NCBI RefSeq assembly: GCF_021730395.1
Contig: NC_069361.1
Location: forward strand, 60,493,001 to 60,557,000
DNA: 64,000 nucleotides
Reading direction: 5' to 3'
Origin: Mercenaria mercenaria
Taxonomy: Eukaryota > Mollusca > Bivalvia > Venerida > Veneridae
Below, piece after piece: positions 1-12,200 of the stretch. A model generated the notes under the pieces. That model was given only the letters and a program-made list of their open reading frames with translations. It did not search any database and was not told where the DNA came from. A program made the translations under genes and the position numbers. The stretch's first letter is position 1, and each line of letters opens with the position of its first letter.

Positions 1-53
1 TAAACCTTTTTGATGGTGTTACTTTTATTGGTACTGTATATAAATGTAGGGTT

Positions 54-184
54 AACACACGTTTTTTTGTGTAACAACATCTGCAGAATCCCAAGGGATT
101 GGTTGGTGCACGAGCCCGTAGGGCGAGTGCACCAACATAGCCCGAGGGATTCTGCAGATGTTGTTTCACAAACAAACGTGTGTT
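54..184. repeat. Snap-back palindrome (imperfect hairpin)
   Basis: The segment opens with AACACACG and closes with CGTGTGTT. Between them CAACATCTGCAGAATCCC on the left pairs with GGGATTCTGCAGATGTTG on the right. Further in, GGTTGGTGCAC pairs with GTGCACCAAC, and a small GCCC-GTA-GGGC loop sits at the centre. The arms are about 60 nt with short mismatched bulges. It has the form of a foldback or MITE-like element. I saw no clear target-site duplication, and the open frame across it is only a by-product of the palindrome. Confidence 0.8.
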
Positions 185-2180
185 ATCGCTATTCTTGCAT
201 AAAACACAACTAAAGTGCTGGAAATATTGAAAAAGCAAGACTATTCAGCTGACATTAGCCGATCGAAGTCGGCCGTTTCAGGTTGTTATGGACACATGTT
301 TTATTTATGCATTTCCAGGGCATACAGAAACAGTGCATATTTTATACATGTCGAACGGACATTCTTGTTATGGTAATTTCTTTAATATTAAATATATGTA
401 AAATAAGCATGACTTCCCCTTTTTCCGATATATCGGTAGGAACTTTAGCTTTAGAGGCTCGGAATTATGAGAAAAGGGCATACTGTACACGGCATCCTGT
501 CTTTAGACAATTTGCAGGTGAGGTGCCGACAGAATACAATTCTGCTTGGTTTAAATTAATAGTCTGTCCCTTACGCTTTTTAAATGTAAATATTATCGTT
601 TAATAGAAACTGGTATCGATACCTATATTCTTCATGTCGTTAAAAATGAAATCTCTAGGCCTATAACTAGAAAATTTTGCTTTGCACCCCACCCCATCGC
701 GATCAAAGTTTGATAAACACAAAAATTTGAATTTTTCCAACATCGATATAATCAACTTAGATTGGATTTATAAACTCAAACATGGTTGGTGAGATCTACA
801 AATAAATTGAAAAATATATAATAAATACCTTCTGTTCATCAAATGTTCATTAACTATGGAAAAATTCTTCAAACTTTACGCTTCGTCATGTTTATGCTTT
901 ACATTACACACCATCACTACATCAGTAGACTGCATAGATGTGTAAAGTAGACACAAACATTTTTTAAAAGTTTTAGTGTAAGATTTAAAGTTAGCATGTC
1001 AACTTTCTCGACTCAAATTAATTTGGAAAACGAAATTGTATTTTTGTAAATATTGTTTGCCTATCATTTTCAGGGATTAAATCGCGGCGTGTAAACTTAC
1101 TTTGAGTCTAATACGCGTAATAATACAATAATAAGGAACGTCAATTCAGTCGCGTATCAAGAGAGGTAGCGCTTATTACAAGTTAAAGTAAAGTTAGGTT
1201 GAAAAATGATATTTTTAATAAAAATGCAGATGAAAAGATTTCATAAATCTCGGACCTTTCGACTTCGGCCAAAATTGATTCGGGATCCATAATTTGCTTA
1301 CGTTGGACCCGCAACAGCATATTCAAAACGTTCACCAACAGCGCGTGCTCACGAGAATCTCCTTGTTTGTACACGTTTTTTCCCTGTTTGTGCATGCCCG
1401 AAATCGGCAAAAAACAAAGGTTTTATGCAAGAATACGATTTATACGACCACTTCTGTATATGTAAATAACTCTTATTATCACTCTTTTGCGACAACGTTT
1501 TGGTCCAGGGCCTTTATCAAGTCACATGTACAAGTCTTAGAATTATTCTAGCTAACAAACACATAAGATAAGTAACGTTATATGGAATTACGGAAGTGAC
1601 GTTCCACAAGAAAATTCAAAAATTTAATAAAGGGAGGTAATAAATCAATGATGTATATGAATCATTTATTTGAAAAACTGTATCTATTTAAGTAAGATTT
1701 GGACACAGGAAAAAAAATAAGATAAATGAGACTTGTGTTTTTGTATTGATAAACCGGTGTAAATCTACTACTCTATCCGTAAAACGGAAAGGGTCGCAAG
1801 TTTTGGGCTATACATACGAGAGCTGAAATTGTGTAACATTAAAATGCCTGTTATTCTTTGATATTACAGAAATTAATAATGTCATCGGTATTTAACAACG
1901 ATAGAAAGTTATACTGTGTGTTATTAACAACTACAATATTTAACCTCTTAGTTAAAACTAACATCATCAGCATTTAATTACCACATTATATTTGAAATCT
2001 GAGTGGAAAAATGCACATATTAACCATAATGATATTATTTGGTTTAAACATACTACATTACTCTTTCGGTAATAAACACCAAACTTATCACACAGTACGT
2101 AGGTCTGGAACACAAACATCCATAAACAGTGTCTTGTATTTAAGTTTTATACTTTGATACGTTTTTTTTTTAGTTAAGTA
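185..2180. other. No gene recognised; AT-rich spacer
   Basis: No coding region or known repeat is recognised. The 15-mer ATTCTTGCATAAAAC at 191-205 recurs inverted at 1420-1434, which may mark the ends of an old element, but nothing coding lies between. The open frames here are short and unlike any protein I know. Confidence 0.5.
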
Positions 2181-2184
2181 TTTA

Positions 2185-3955
2185 TGGGCTATTGGTATTT
2201 TACGGAACGGAATGGAACGGAACGGAACAAGGTTTGGGGTAAAATATGGTTTGAAAATTACGAAATTATTAGTTATGAATAACAACTTTTGAACTGAATT
2301 CCATAATAGCTTCAATTCACTCAATTAAATGATTTTAGTAGACTAATTGAAAAAAAAGAGTTTGTCTGGTTCCATTCCATTCCATTCCGTTAAATACCAT
2401 TACCTATATGGGTATTGGTACTTTGAGGAATGGAACGGAACCACAAACATCTCAGTGGAATGACCGGCTGCACTAGCGGATCCAGGTGGGATGCACCCGG
2501 TGTCCCCCACCCCACAATAAAATATGTCAAAAGTTATGAACCCGCCCGCTTAGCTCAGTAGGTAGAGCGTCGGTCTACGGATCGTGGGGTCGCGAGTTCG
2601 ATCCTCGGGCGGGGACTGTGTTCTCCGTGACTATTTGATAAACGACATTGTGTCTGAAATCATTAGTCCTCCACCTCTGATTCATGTGGGGAAGGTGGCA
2701 GTTACATGCGGAGAACAGGTTTGTACTGGTACAGAATACAGGAACACTGGTTACGTTAACTGCCCGCCGTTACATAACTGAAATACTGTTGAAAAACGGC
2801 GTAAATCCCAAAACAAACAATCAAACGTTATGAAAAAAATATTAATTCACTCAATTAAATTATTTTAGTAGTCTAATCGACTGAATTCTATAATAGCTTC
2901 GATTCACTCAATTAAATTATTTTAGTAGTCTTATTGACTGAATTCCATAATAGCTTCGATTCACTCAATTAAATTATTTTAGTAGACTTATTGAAAAAAA
3001 TGAATATGTCTGGTTCCATTCCATTCCATTCCGTTAAATACCATTACCTATATGGGTATTGGTACTTTGCGGAATGGAACGGAACCACAAACTGAAAACA
3101 GATTTCACATTCATCTGCAGTCTCAGTGGAATGGCCGGTTGCACTAGCGGATCCAGGTGGGGTGCACCCAGTGTCCCCCTACCTCACAATAAAATATGTC
3201 AAAAGGTATGTAAAAAAAAACACCTATTAAACTGAATTCCATAATAGCATTAATTCACTCAATTATATCATTTTAGTAGCCTTATTGACTGAATTCCATA
3301 ATAGCTTCAATTCACTCAATTAAATTATTTTAGTAGACTTATTGAAAAAATGAATATGTCTGGTTCCATTCCATTCCATTCCATTCCGTTAAATACCATT
3401 ACCTATATGGGTATTGGTACTTTGCGGAACGGAACGGAACGGAACCACAAACTGAAAACAGATTTCACATCCATCTGCAGTCTCAGTGGAATGACCGGCT
3501 GCACTAGCGGATCCAGGTGGGGTGCACCCAGTGTCCCCCTACCCCACAATAAAATATGTCAAATGGTATGAAAAAAAAACACCTATTAAACTGAATTCCA
3601 TAATAGCATTTATTCACTCAATTGTATTATTTTAGTAGTCTTTTTTACTGAATTCCATAATAGCTTCAATTCACTCAATTATATTATTTTAGTAGACTTA
3701 TTGAAAAAAAAAAAAGAATTTGTTTGGTTCCATTCCATTCCGTTAAATACCATTACCTATATGGGTATTGGTACTTTGCGGAACGGAACGGAACCACAAA
3801 CTTAAAACAGATTTCACATTCATCTGCTATCTCAGTGGAATGTCCGGCTGCACTAGCGGTTCCAGGTTGGGTGCACCCGGTGTCCCCCACCCCACAATAA
3901 AATATGAAAAAAGTTATGAAAAAAACTGTTAAACTGAATAGCACACTCCCGTGTT
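2185..3955 (+). repeat. R1 family: head-to-tail chain of ~350 bp inverted-repeat elements
   Basis: Each unit starts near TATATGGGTATTGG followed by a GGAAC/GGAAT-rich stretch, and ends with CCATTCC repeats, CGTTAAATACCATTACC and TATAT. The two ends are therefore ~35 bp inverted repeats. TATAT junctions lie at 2405, 3049, 3404 and 3758, giving spacings of 644 (about 350 without the SINE), 355 and 354 bp. The interior holds two ~65 bp subrepeats (TAGTAGTCTTATTGACTG type), a TGCACTAGCGGATCCAGGTG block and AATAAAATATGTC. A shorter variant of about 220 bp at 2185-2405 opens the chain. The monomer equals a TIR-bounded element, as expected if a MITE became a satellite. Confidence 0.8.
2541..2826 (+). 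mobile_element. tRNA-derived SINE, family A, full length
   Basis: The head is tRNA-like, with an A-box region TTAGCTCAGTAGGTAGAGC and a B box GAGTTCGATCC, closed by a GGGCGGGG acceptor-like strand. The body ends in AAACGGCGTAAATCCC followed by an (A/C)-rich tail AAAACAAACAATCAAAC. The 8 bp duplication GTTATGAA at 2533-2540 and 2827-2834 flanks it. It therefore inserted into the R1 chain after that chain formed. A second copy is at 31288-31577. Confidence 0.9.
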
Positions 3956-4348
3956 CTATAAATAGAACATAGAGCAGTTATACCATAATGCAATGCGCGC
4001 ATTGCGGACAAGGGAGCGTTTTCTATATAACGAATATTAACTATCTCAGTAAACTTCGAAGGGAATTAAAAAAAGTAACATGCCACCTGTATAAAATTGT
4101 CGCACGTGTTAACAGAATAAATAAAAGAGATGAAAAAATAACTAATTAAAGAAATATATTGGAAATGTAAGGAATATACCAAATATACAGACATATAATT
4201 TTAACAAGGCGATTCTAAACGGGCCGACTAAGCAAAAAAAAAAAAAAGAGCACTGTTTAAAAGCATGCTGCATGCACATCACCCCATATTCTGCAATATT
4301 ACTATTAAAATTTTGCATCAGAAGAACGTTCTACAGTCTTAATAAACA
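3956..4348. other. No feature recognised
   Basis: AT-rich spacer between the R1 chain and the tandem-repeat element. It contains a poly-A run near 4236-4248 and nothing that looks coding. Confidence 0.5.
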
Positions 4349-5315
4349 AGAGCTGTCGGAGGACAGCAACGCTCGACTATTCAACAGCCTTGTCAATTGA
4401 ATGAATACAAAAGTTGAAAAAGGGGCGTAATTTTGTAAAATGCAAAGTAGAGGTATTGAACCTCTGTACTGCATGTCATATCATGACAGTGAACAAGTGT
4501 GTGAAGTTTCAATCCTTTCCAATTTGTGGATACTGAGATACCAGCTTAAATACAAAAACTTAACAAAAAAACTGCTAAGTCAAAGGGGCATAATTTTGTA
4601 AAAATGCCAAGTAGAGTTATGGGACCTTCACAGTGCATGTTAGATCATGACAGTGAACAAGTGTGTGAAGTTTCAATCCATTCCAATTAGTGGATACTGA
4701 GATATCAGATTACATACAAAAATTTAACCAAAAACTGCTAAGTCGAAAAAGGGGCATAATTTTGAAAAAAAAAAAGAGAGTAGAGTTATGGGACTTGCTT
4801 AGTGCATGTCAGATCATGATAGTGAACAAGTATGTGAAGTTTCAATTCATTCCCATTAGTAAGTACTGAGATACCAGCTTACATACAAAACCTTAACCAA
4901 AAATTTCTAAGTTGAAAAAGGGGCATAATTTTGTAAAAAAGCAAAATAGAGTTATGGAACCGGTGCAATGTAGATCAGTTCATCACAGTGAATAAGTGTG
5001 TGAAGTTTCAATCCATTCCCACAAGTGGTTACTGAGTTACCAGCTTACATACAAAACCTTAACCAAAAATTTCTAAGTCGAAAAAGGGGCATAATTTTGT
5101 AAAAAAGCAAAATAGAGTTATGGAACCTGTGCAATGTAAGTCAGTTTGTCACAGTGAATAAGTGTGTGAAGTTTCAATCCATTCCCACAAGTGGTTACTG
5201 AGATACCAGCTTACATACAAAACCTTAACCAAAATCGGGACGCGGACGCGGACGCCGACGCCGACGCATTGGCGAGTGCAATAGCTCACTATTCTATGAA
5301 TAGTCGAGCTAAAAA
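4349..5315 (+). mobile_element. Element with five ~165 bp internal tandem repeats (pearl/Helitron-like)
   Basis: Five units begin with GGGGC(A/G)TAATTTTG at 4422, 4585, 4751, 4920 and 5086, so the period is 163-169 bp. Each carries GTGTGTGAAGTTTCAATCC and ends near CTAAGTCGAAAAA. The array is followed by a GGACGC/GACGCC simple repeat at about 5238-5266. The left flank has GCTCGACTATTC and the right flank GAATAGTCGAGC, a 12 bp inverted pair that probably marks the element's ends. The architecture (short flank, ~160 bp core repeats, simple repeat, flank) matches the bivalve 'pearl' elements known from oysters and Donax, often linked to Helitrons. That family assignment is an inference. Confidence 0.7.
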
Positions 5316-6424
5316 TTACAATATTTTCGAATGCGACACACTGGAGGGCACTTGTGGTTAAAACTTTTAATGCTAAATCATTTTGATTCATGACGTTCAA
5401 AGAATGTATTAGTACAATTAAAATCATAACTACAATAACTACATTTATTTCATTTTTAAACAACTGATTCACACAACACAAGACACAAACTTGATGATGA
5501 TCCCGGATGTCAGCTGTGGTCAGTGTCCATCAAACATTTCCTTATTATAACACATATATGCATGGTTTGGTAGAAAATAATGGGGATGCATTAGATTAGC
5601 AACATGTTTTATTATATAACAGCTAAATATCACTATAAAAGTCAGATATCTACATGTCACACTAAGTGGTCATTTGTAATAAAACACAACATATCTATAT
5701 CACAGAGGTGTTAATTGTTTCAACGAATAACTAGATATGTGGCAGAAAATAACTATGTGTATGACAGTTTACTTTAAAACGTACATGTTGTTAATCCAAT
5801 AAATTTAAATTATGCGATCATATGATTTCCTTTTACATTCACAAGTGGATCTTTTAAATTTATAAACACTTACGGAAGATTTCTTCTTGCAAAAAAAATA
5901 TACTTTTAATCTGGAACAACTGATACCTTCCTGTTTTAATGTATGACGGTAACCAAGAAGAACAATTTTGACTTTTTCTGTTTTGTAAATACATTTTGTT
6001 TTAAATATTAACGCTTTCCATTTGCCATTAATACATTTTTTCTGAAGTTGTTTTATTTTTTCTAAATATTCTTTTTTAAAACTGAAAGTGTCACAAAATG
6101 AACAGAATGACATAATAACATCATCCATTCATTAACACCATCCTTTTCATACATTGAAGAAAAAGCGGTATGCTATTTCTAACATGGATATAAAAAAAAT
6201 AGTTTCTCGGCTAGTTTATTGAAATTAAAAGTGGAAAAAATCATTTGTTTGCGATGTGTAGGCTAGAAACCTGATCAAAAATAACGAATAAAATGCAAAA
6301 TCTATGGTTTACTTATGCTTTTGTACAATGAATGGACTGTTTGTTTGTCCGCAAATTGAGTCCTGTGCTATTTTTAGATAGCAGACCTTATCGGTGACGT
6401 CACAGATCCTTACATACGGGAATG
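5316..6424. other. No gene recognised
   Basis: AT-rich spacer. A 107-codon minus-strand frame (5805-6128) is rich in Lys, Phe and Cys, matches no family I know, and is of a length expected by chance in such DNA. Confidence 0.45.
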
Positions 6425-6592
6425 TGCTATTCCATAATAGCATTAATTCACTCAATTATATTTTAGTAGTCTTATTGACTGAATTGCATAATAGCTTCAA
6501 TTCACTCAATAAATTAATTTAGTAGACTTATTGAAAAAAAAAAAGAATTTGTATGGTTCCATTCCATTCAATTCCGTTAAATACCATTACAC
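6425..6592 (+). repeat. R1 fragment
   Basis: It contains both ~65 bp subrepeats (TTCCATAATAGC...TTTAGTAG) and the CCATTCC end up to TAAATACCATTAC, and stops at the element end. This is the 3' half of an R1 unit without a following unit. Confidence 0.75.
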
Positions 6593-8384
6593 TGGACGAA
6601 AAAACAAGTTTAAGCGCATATAATTTTTAATTATATTTACTTTTATTTGGAATTTCACAAAAACGGCAAATTCAAGCAGAATAATTCTCCGTATATTCAC
6701 TAAATTTTATTTTTGAATTAAATTCAAAATTTAAGTAGATAAAACAAAATATCAACGTTTATTTCGGATTTCACCAAAAAGCTGAATTTGATCAGAATTA
6801 TTCTCAGTGTATTCACTAAATTTAATATCCACTGTCCACATTATATTCAAAGTTAAAGAATAATTTTGATAGAGATCTAAAATTTTTATTCGTAACAATA
6901 TAACTTGCGTAATAAAACAGGTCTCATAAGCGTTAATACGACTAGCTTCTACTGATTATAAAACATACCGTACGATTTGTTGTGAATTAACTGTTGTTGT
7001 ACTTTTAGTAGTTCAACCGCCACCCTTGTTTAAGAGCAACATTTAAAAAACACGTTTTTTTTTCATCCTCAAGTAATAAGTAAGTAGACTCGCCCAGTTT
7101 AATCAATCTAGACGCATAATCTAACATAGAGCGCTTACTTCACCCGATTTACATTCGGAACATTTTCACGCGTTTCGGGCTTTATGGTATGAAGGTATTA
7201 AATGCATCCGCTGCTATTTTCTATATAAAATTAACAACTTATAACATATTTTTATCAAGATTTCTAGCCTTTCACTACCTGCGAGACTACCCTTGTCTTG
7301 AAGGTCTGTCTTTAGGCAATCAAAATATACCCAAAAAATATGGGGTTGACCATAATGCAGTGAAACCATGGTCACGTGACTGAGACACGTGATGAAAACG
7401 TTAATATTGCGTAGGTAGACATCAGGAAATACCTACTTTCACTTTCATTTTACAAGGCAGCTTCCAATCATCTTCTGAAGCATATAACGTAGCTTAAAAT
7501 CATCTGCGGACATTCCTTTTTACAATCAAGCACAAATAAAGCTTATATCTGGCATGAAAATGGCCTATACTAGGCGGGAAAATTGCAATATATATTGATA
7601 TGGACTACATTCGAGTGGACCACGGAGGCATATCCGGCTAATTGCCCCCTTCATGCCTATAAGAAATACCAAAGTTTTCAAAATCGTTCTGTTGCAGTCA
7701 ATTAATGTACGTAAGTCAATTGTCAACAATTTTGCCAACTTTCAGTTTGAAAGAATGGCTACTGTTGGAATTATGCCCCATTCAGACAGACAGTCCACAC
7801 CTGCAAAAAACGTGTCAGGGGCATAGATAATACCAATTTTTCATTAAATATAGTATCATACGGCCTTACTTATCTTATTTCTATTATTTGTTTGCAAGAA
7901 ACAGCTAGAAGAACACGAAAAATAATCGATTTCTGTCATTCTTACCTAAAATGGTGACGCTGATGCAAAACTGAGATGTGGGGAATCACCTTAAAAATCA
8001 GAATTTTGCCTACTTTCCGAAAAAATCTCAAATTTGCCCAAAATATGCAAATAATATGCCATTTTTGTCTTAAAATGGTGCTTATTGCTCAATTCTGATC
8101 AGAAAATACCAGTTTTACATCGGTTGAAGCAATTTTCACAAAGTGCGAATTTTTCATTTTATCGTATGTTTAACATGGGATTTTTGAACCGTCCAAAGAT
8201 GTTGGAAATGTTTGTCTCATTGTTTATTTTTTTTTAATAAAAATGTTACTGCTTTCATTGTTTACCACTTTTTTCTACCCTTGCCTGAAAAAACAGTAAT
8301 GAGTTTGTACACTGTTCAGACAATTATGCTCTGTTGAAATTTAACCAAACACAAGTTTACCTGCATAAACAGAAAGCATGATAT
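6593..8384. other. No gene recognised; one degenerate dimer
   Basis: Two related ~65 bp stretches, near 6650-6712 and 6768-6832, share TATTCACTAAATTT and AATTATTCTC and look like an old ~118 bp tandem dimer. The rest is AT-rich spacer. Confidence 0.45.
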
Positions 8385-8773
8385 GTCACCATGCGCGGAT
8401 CCAGAGGGGGGGGGGGACCGGGGGTCCGGACCCCTTCTGGAAAATCTTTAAAAAAGGAAAGAAGACAAGAAGGAAAGAAAATGTTTTTCGAAGAAGGCAA
8501 CAGTAGGACTGCATGTAAAGTATATGCGGCTGCTGCTACATACGACCCCGACATAATTCATATTATTTATTTAAAAGAAACTTAAGAATTTTACCTTCAA
8601 GAAATCTTGATTTTATCATTTTCCCAACTTTAACAGGTTAGTCCATAAAACTGTCCCAGAATGCAAAAAATGAAGTGCTAAATTTCAAAATTTCCAGGGT
8701 GTGTGTGGGGGGGGGGGGGGGGCAAGGGATCAGACCCCCTCTGAGAAAATTGGCTGTGTCCGTGCATGGTCAC
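8385..8773. repeat. Poly-G element with short terminal inverted repeats
   Basis: The left end reads GTCACCATGCGCGGA and the right end TCCGTGCATGGTCAC, which are near-perfect inverted matches. Each half carries a long G run (about 8406-8416 and 8707-8722) followed by a GGxxCxGACCCC hairpin-like block and CTGxGAAAAT, so the two halves are also direct repeats of each other. No coding capacity is seen. The G runs could form quadruplexes and may be hard to sequence exactly. Confidence 0.6.
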
Positions 8774-8981
8774 TATACCTGTCCAGTACTGGACATTACA
8801 GTAAACGCTTCTTTCCTGCACAAATGACAATTTCGCAACTTCTTTCCGGTTTGTACAAATTTCTGGCCGCGATAAACCATTTGACTTGTTGAAAAGGCGT
8901 GCGCGCTTCACGCCCCAGAGATTTACACAAGCGGCGCTCACGTATCAAGATTGTCAGTTTTCAAATCTGTGTTTTTTGAAA

Positions 8982-9270
8982 ATGTCAGATACTGATAAAT
9001 CTAGTGATTTGGAGAATAATATAATGGAACTAAATAGTGATGATAATAGTATTTACGGCGACAAAAACACTTTTGATGAGGATGATGTTAATTTAAACTC
9101 AAGTGTGTCCGACACCATATGGGACATTGTAAATCAACAAAGAACGAAAACTAAAAAATACATCAACACCAAAATCGAACATAGTGAAGAAAGATAAAAC
9201 GAGGACGGACCCTCAAAAAACTACAGAGATTAGCGGGGCGTCTTCAAAACGCAAAGACACTGTCTTATCG
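8982..9270 (+). CDS. Exon 1 of the C14orf93-like gene
   Basis: The ATG at 8982 follows GAAA and is the first ATG of the frame; codons upstream of it lack one. About 58 codons encode an acidic Ser/Asp/Asn-rich segment ending in QQRTKTKK. That frame stops at a TAA ending at 9197. The +1 frame is open from just before the AAAAAA run near 9156 to the donor CG|GTAAGT at 9271 and is coding-like (Ser/Thr/Lys-rich, ending SSKRKDTVLS). The exon is 289 nt, 3n+1, as expected if one base is extra. Exon 2 continues the +1 frame in phase 0. Confidence 0.55.
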
Positions 9271-12200
9271 GTAAGTCTTATAAGATCTACATAATTTATA
9301 TCTAGAATATAATTATTGATTACAGTTTAAACGATAGTTGGAATTGTTGGATAGTTGGAATCCATTCACTTCAATGAAGACACACGTTTAACCCGGTTTT
9401 TCAGTAGATGCACTAAATTTCGTGTTTTTTTATCGTTTTTTCTTGTTGTTTTTTTTGTTGAAAATGTATTACACGTCCCATGGTTTACACGAAGACTTAT
9501 GTTTCCATTCACACATTGCGCTCATCCTACACGATGTACATATGACCGCTATTGTGGAATCCCAGAGGTCAGGCTTGGGTCAACGTGGTCGACACATTCT
9601 ATTCTTAGATACAGATTAGTGTGCTAGAACGTTGATTAGACATGTGTTCGTAGATGAAAATAGAATCTAAAGCACGCATGAGTAGATCTATATTGATGCT
9701 TAAGATTTTTACATATTCATTGATCATTGTGTTGAATTTCTATGTCTTTAACCATGTCTATAATTACTTCAGAATTGCACGTTTTGTATGTTAAATATCA
9801 CTTAAAATGTTACTTCCAGAAATATACAAATGTAGTTAATGTACTTGATGACATGGTTACAGTTCTTTTATATATTCATTTTTTCAGGGAAAACGAGGCA
9901 CCTTAGTGTTTTCTTCGACCACAAGTGGTGTAGATAGGCGCCTCAAACGACTAAAAGAGCAGAATGATGTCATCATTAGTATGTTGAGCGGTTTGGTTGA
10001 AAGCAATGAAGCTCAAACCACCAGTAGGACAAAGAGAGGACAGAGCAGAATTAATGTGCCACACAATATTCGGGTAATTTATTTAATGCTTAAGGAAAAT
10101 ACTTCCTTTTATAAAGAACCCATTATATAAGAAGTTATTTTAAATTTATTTATCTATGAAGATTTCAATATATAAATATAAGTCAATTTCACAGCAAAGC
10201 AAGTACAAAATTATAACCATTCTCCTAAATTGGTTACAGCCACATCAAATGTACCCTTGACTATATAATAATTTGTACCTGTATTAACTTCTTTCAATAT
10301 AGCATATTTTTTTATCAGTTGTATAATTCATGAATATAGAGGTTGTTCTAAGAAAATCAATATTATTCTAGATTGCCGACACATGTTTGTGTTTCTTATC
10401 TCCTCTGAACAATTCCATGCCTAAGCAAATATACATGAGTGTACATAAATCTTAATAACTTAAAATATATATCTTCCAGTCAAGCTATTTGGTTGTTCAT
10501 AAAATATTTAAGGGAATAGTTCATACATTATAGATACAGGTTGCAGTACGAGACGCTTTTGCTCATGTCAAAGAAGAAGGGAAAGATTGGACGACGGAAG
10601 TCGATCAATCGAGAAGGAAAGAAGATATTGATGAAGTAATAATATTCTCCAACTGTAAAAAAAGTATTTCTAGAAACATGTAATAATAAATGCAAATGTA
10701 TATCAGACATAAAAAGCTAAATTTCTTACTTTAATTAGTGTACATGTAGTCTTTTAACTATTAATTTATATCATATACTAAACTTTATCAGTTGTCAAGC
10801 GCACATATAATTACGATATATTAATTATATAATTATCATGAGGATGAGTGAATTATCGCCTCTTCCTTAAATACAGTTTACTTTTCTACTTGAAAAGAAA
10901 TAAAACAAATATTTGCACGACACAAAATCATCATTTGGATACAAAATATCCTTTTTTAAGCCATTAAGTACTGTATTCAAGCACTTGGGTACAGAATAAA
11001 ACTTTCAATGGGCTTGAATACTGCGTACAAAACTGGGGATGGTACCCTTACAAAAACATTGATACGCCCCTATAAACATGAAGTCATTGGGCCAACAACG
11101 GAAAACCGTCAAAGGATAATCGTTGTTGGGCCAATGTTGGCCCAACAATGATTAATAAGTATTGTAAATACAGCCGTTGGGCCAACGTTGAACCAACTTT
11201 GAATTTCAGTCACAGATATCTCTGCATTGGCCCAATATTGATTTTCAGACAAAGACTTATACAGAGAAAACATCGTTGGCCCAACGTTGGCCCAACGTTG
11301 ACCTATTAGAAGTCCATGTTATGATATAATGATTATATATTTTACAGGTGACTGTTTTATCATAAGCCCCTACAGGTATACACGCTGTGTATGTGTAACA
11401 TGCAATATTTGTTTAATAATTAAATACTTTTCTGCACCAATTCATAATCAGTTAAATTTGGGCTTATTAAACTTAACTGCAGCCGTAATGACATTTTCAA
11501 ATCTACTACCTTGAAAAAAAATGTGAAAAAAAAAAATGAAAAAGAACCCACTACTAACTCTATAACAAATATCTAATTTTCTACAGTCATAAAATGTTTA
11601 CAATAAATCTGTTGAGTATTCCAGAACATGAACTCTCGTTAACCCGGTTATGCAAGAAATCCCAGAAAATGTGGTTAATTTTACTCTCTAGGCCAGATTT
11701 CTAGCTGCATATATGTGAAGTAAAGGAAACTATTATACATGTGATAGATCTAAAGTTAACAAAAACCCGGTCTACCAGCTATACACTGTAAGTAGAAGTT
11801 TTTGAATATTTTTTGATAAAGTTGCGGAATCTTACAGAGAATTTTTTAATTTTATCCTGTATGCAAGTAATATCCATGTGACTTGAACATATGTTAAATA
11901 CTTTTATCTAAAGCTGGCGGATGGCACTTGTGTTGAGTATTAAATTCTTTAAATAAAATAACTCATATTCTCGTTAATTCTGACATATTTTTCTCGGTTA
12001 AATACAGACAAAAACAAATTTCATACATTTCACGCAAGTTCATGTACAGAGGTTTATGTGCATTTCTTTAGTTATTTTTATCAATTTGACGTAGATGGTT
12101 TTATCAACATTATGATTTTTGTTTTTTACAGGTTGCTGTTCAAGAGAGTAATAATGGAGTGCATAGCACTGTGGTGCACAAGAAAAAACAAGAAGAAAAA

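Noticed and set aside
2541-2616. tRNA gene
   Set aside because: It is the head of a SINE with tail and TSD; the same body follows the head at 31288.
4422-5235. CRISPR-like array
   Set aside because: The repeat and 'spacer' are not distinct. Whole ~165 bp units repeat, and the genome is eukaryotic.
5805-6128. 107-codon minus-strand frame as a cysteine-rich peptide gene
   Set aside because: No signal peptide, cysteines irregular, and it is surrounded by AT-rich spacer.
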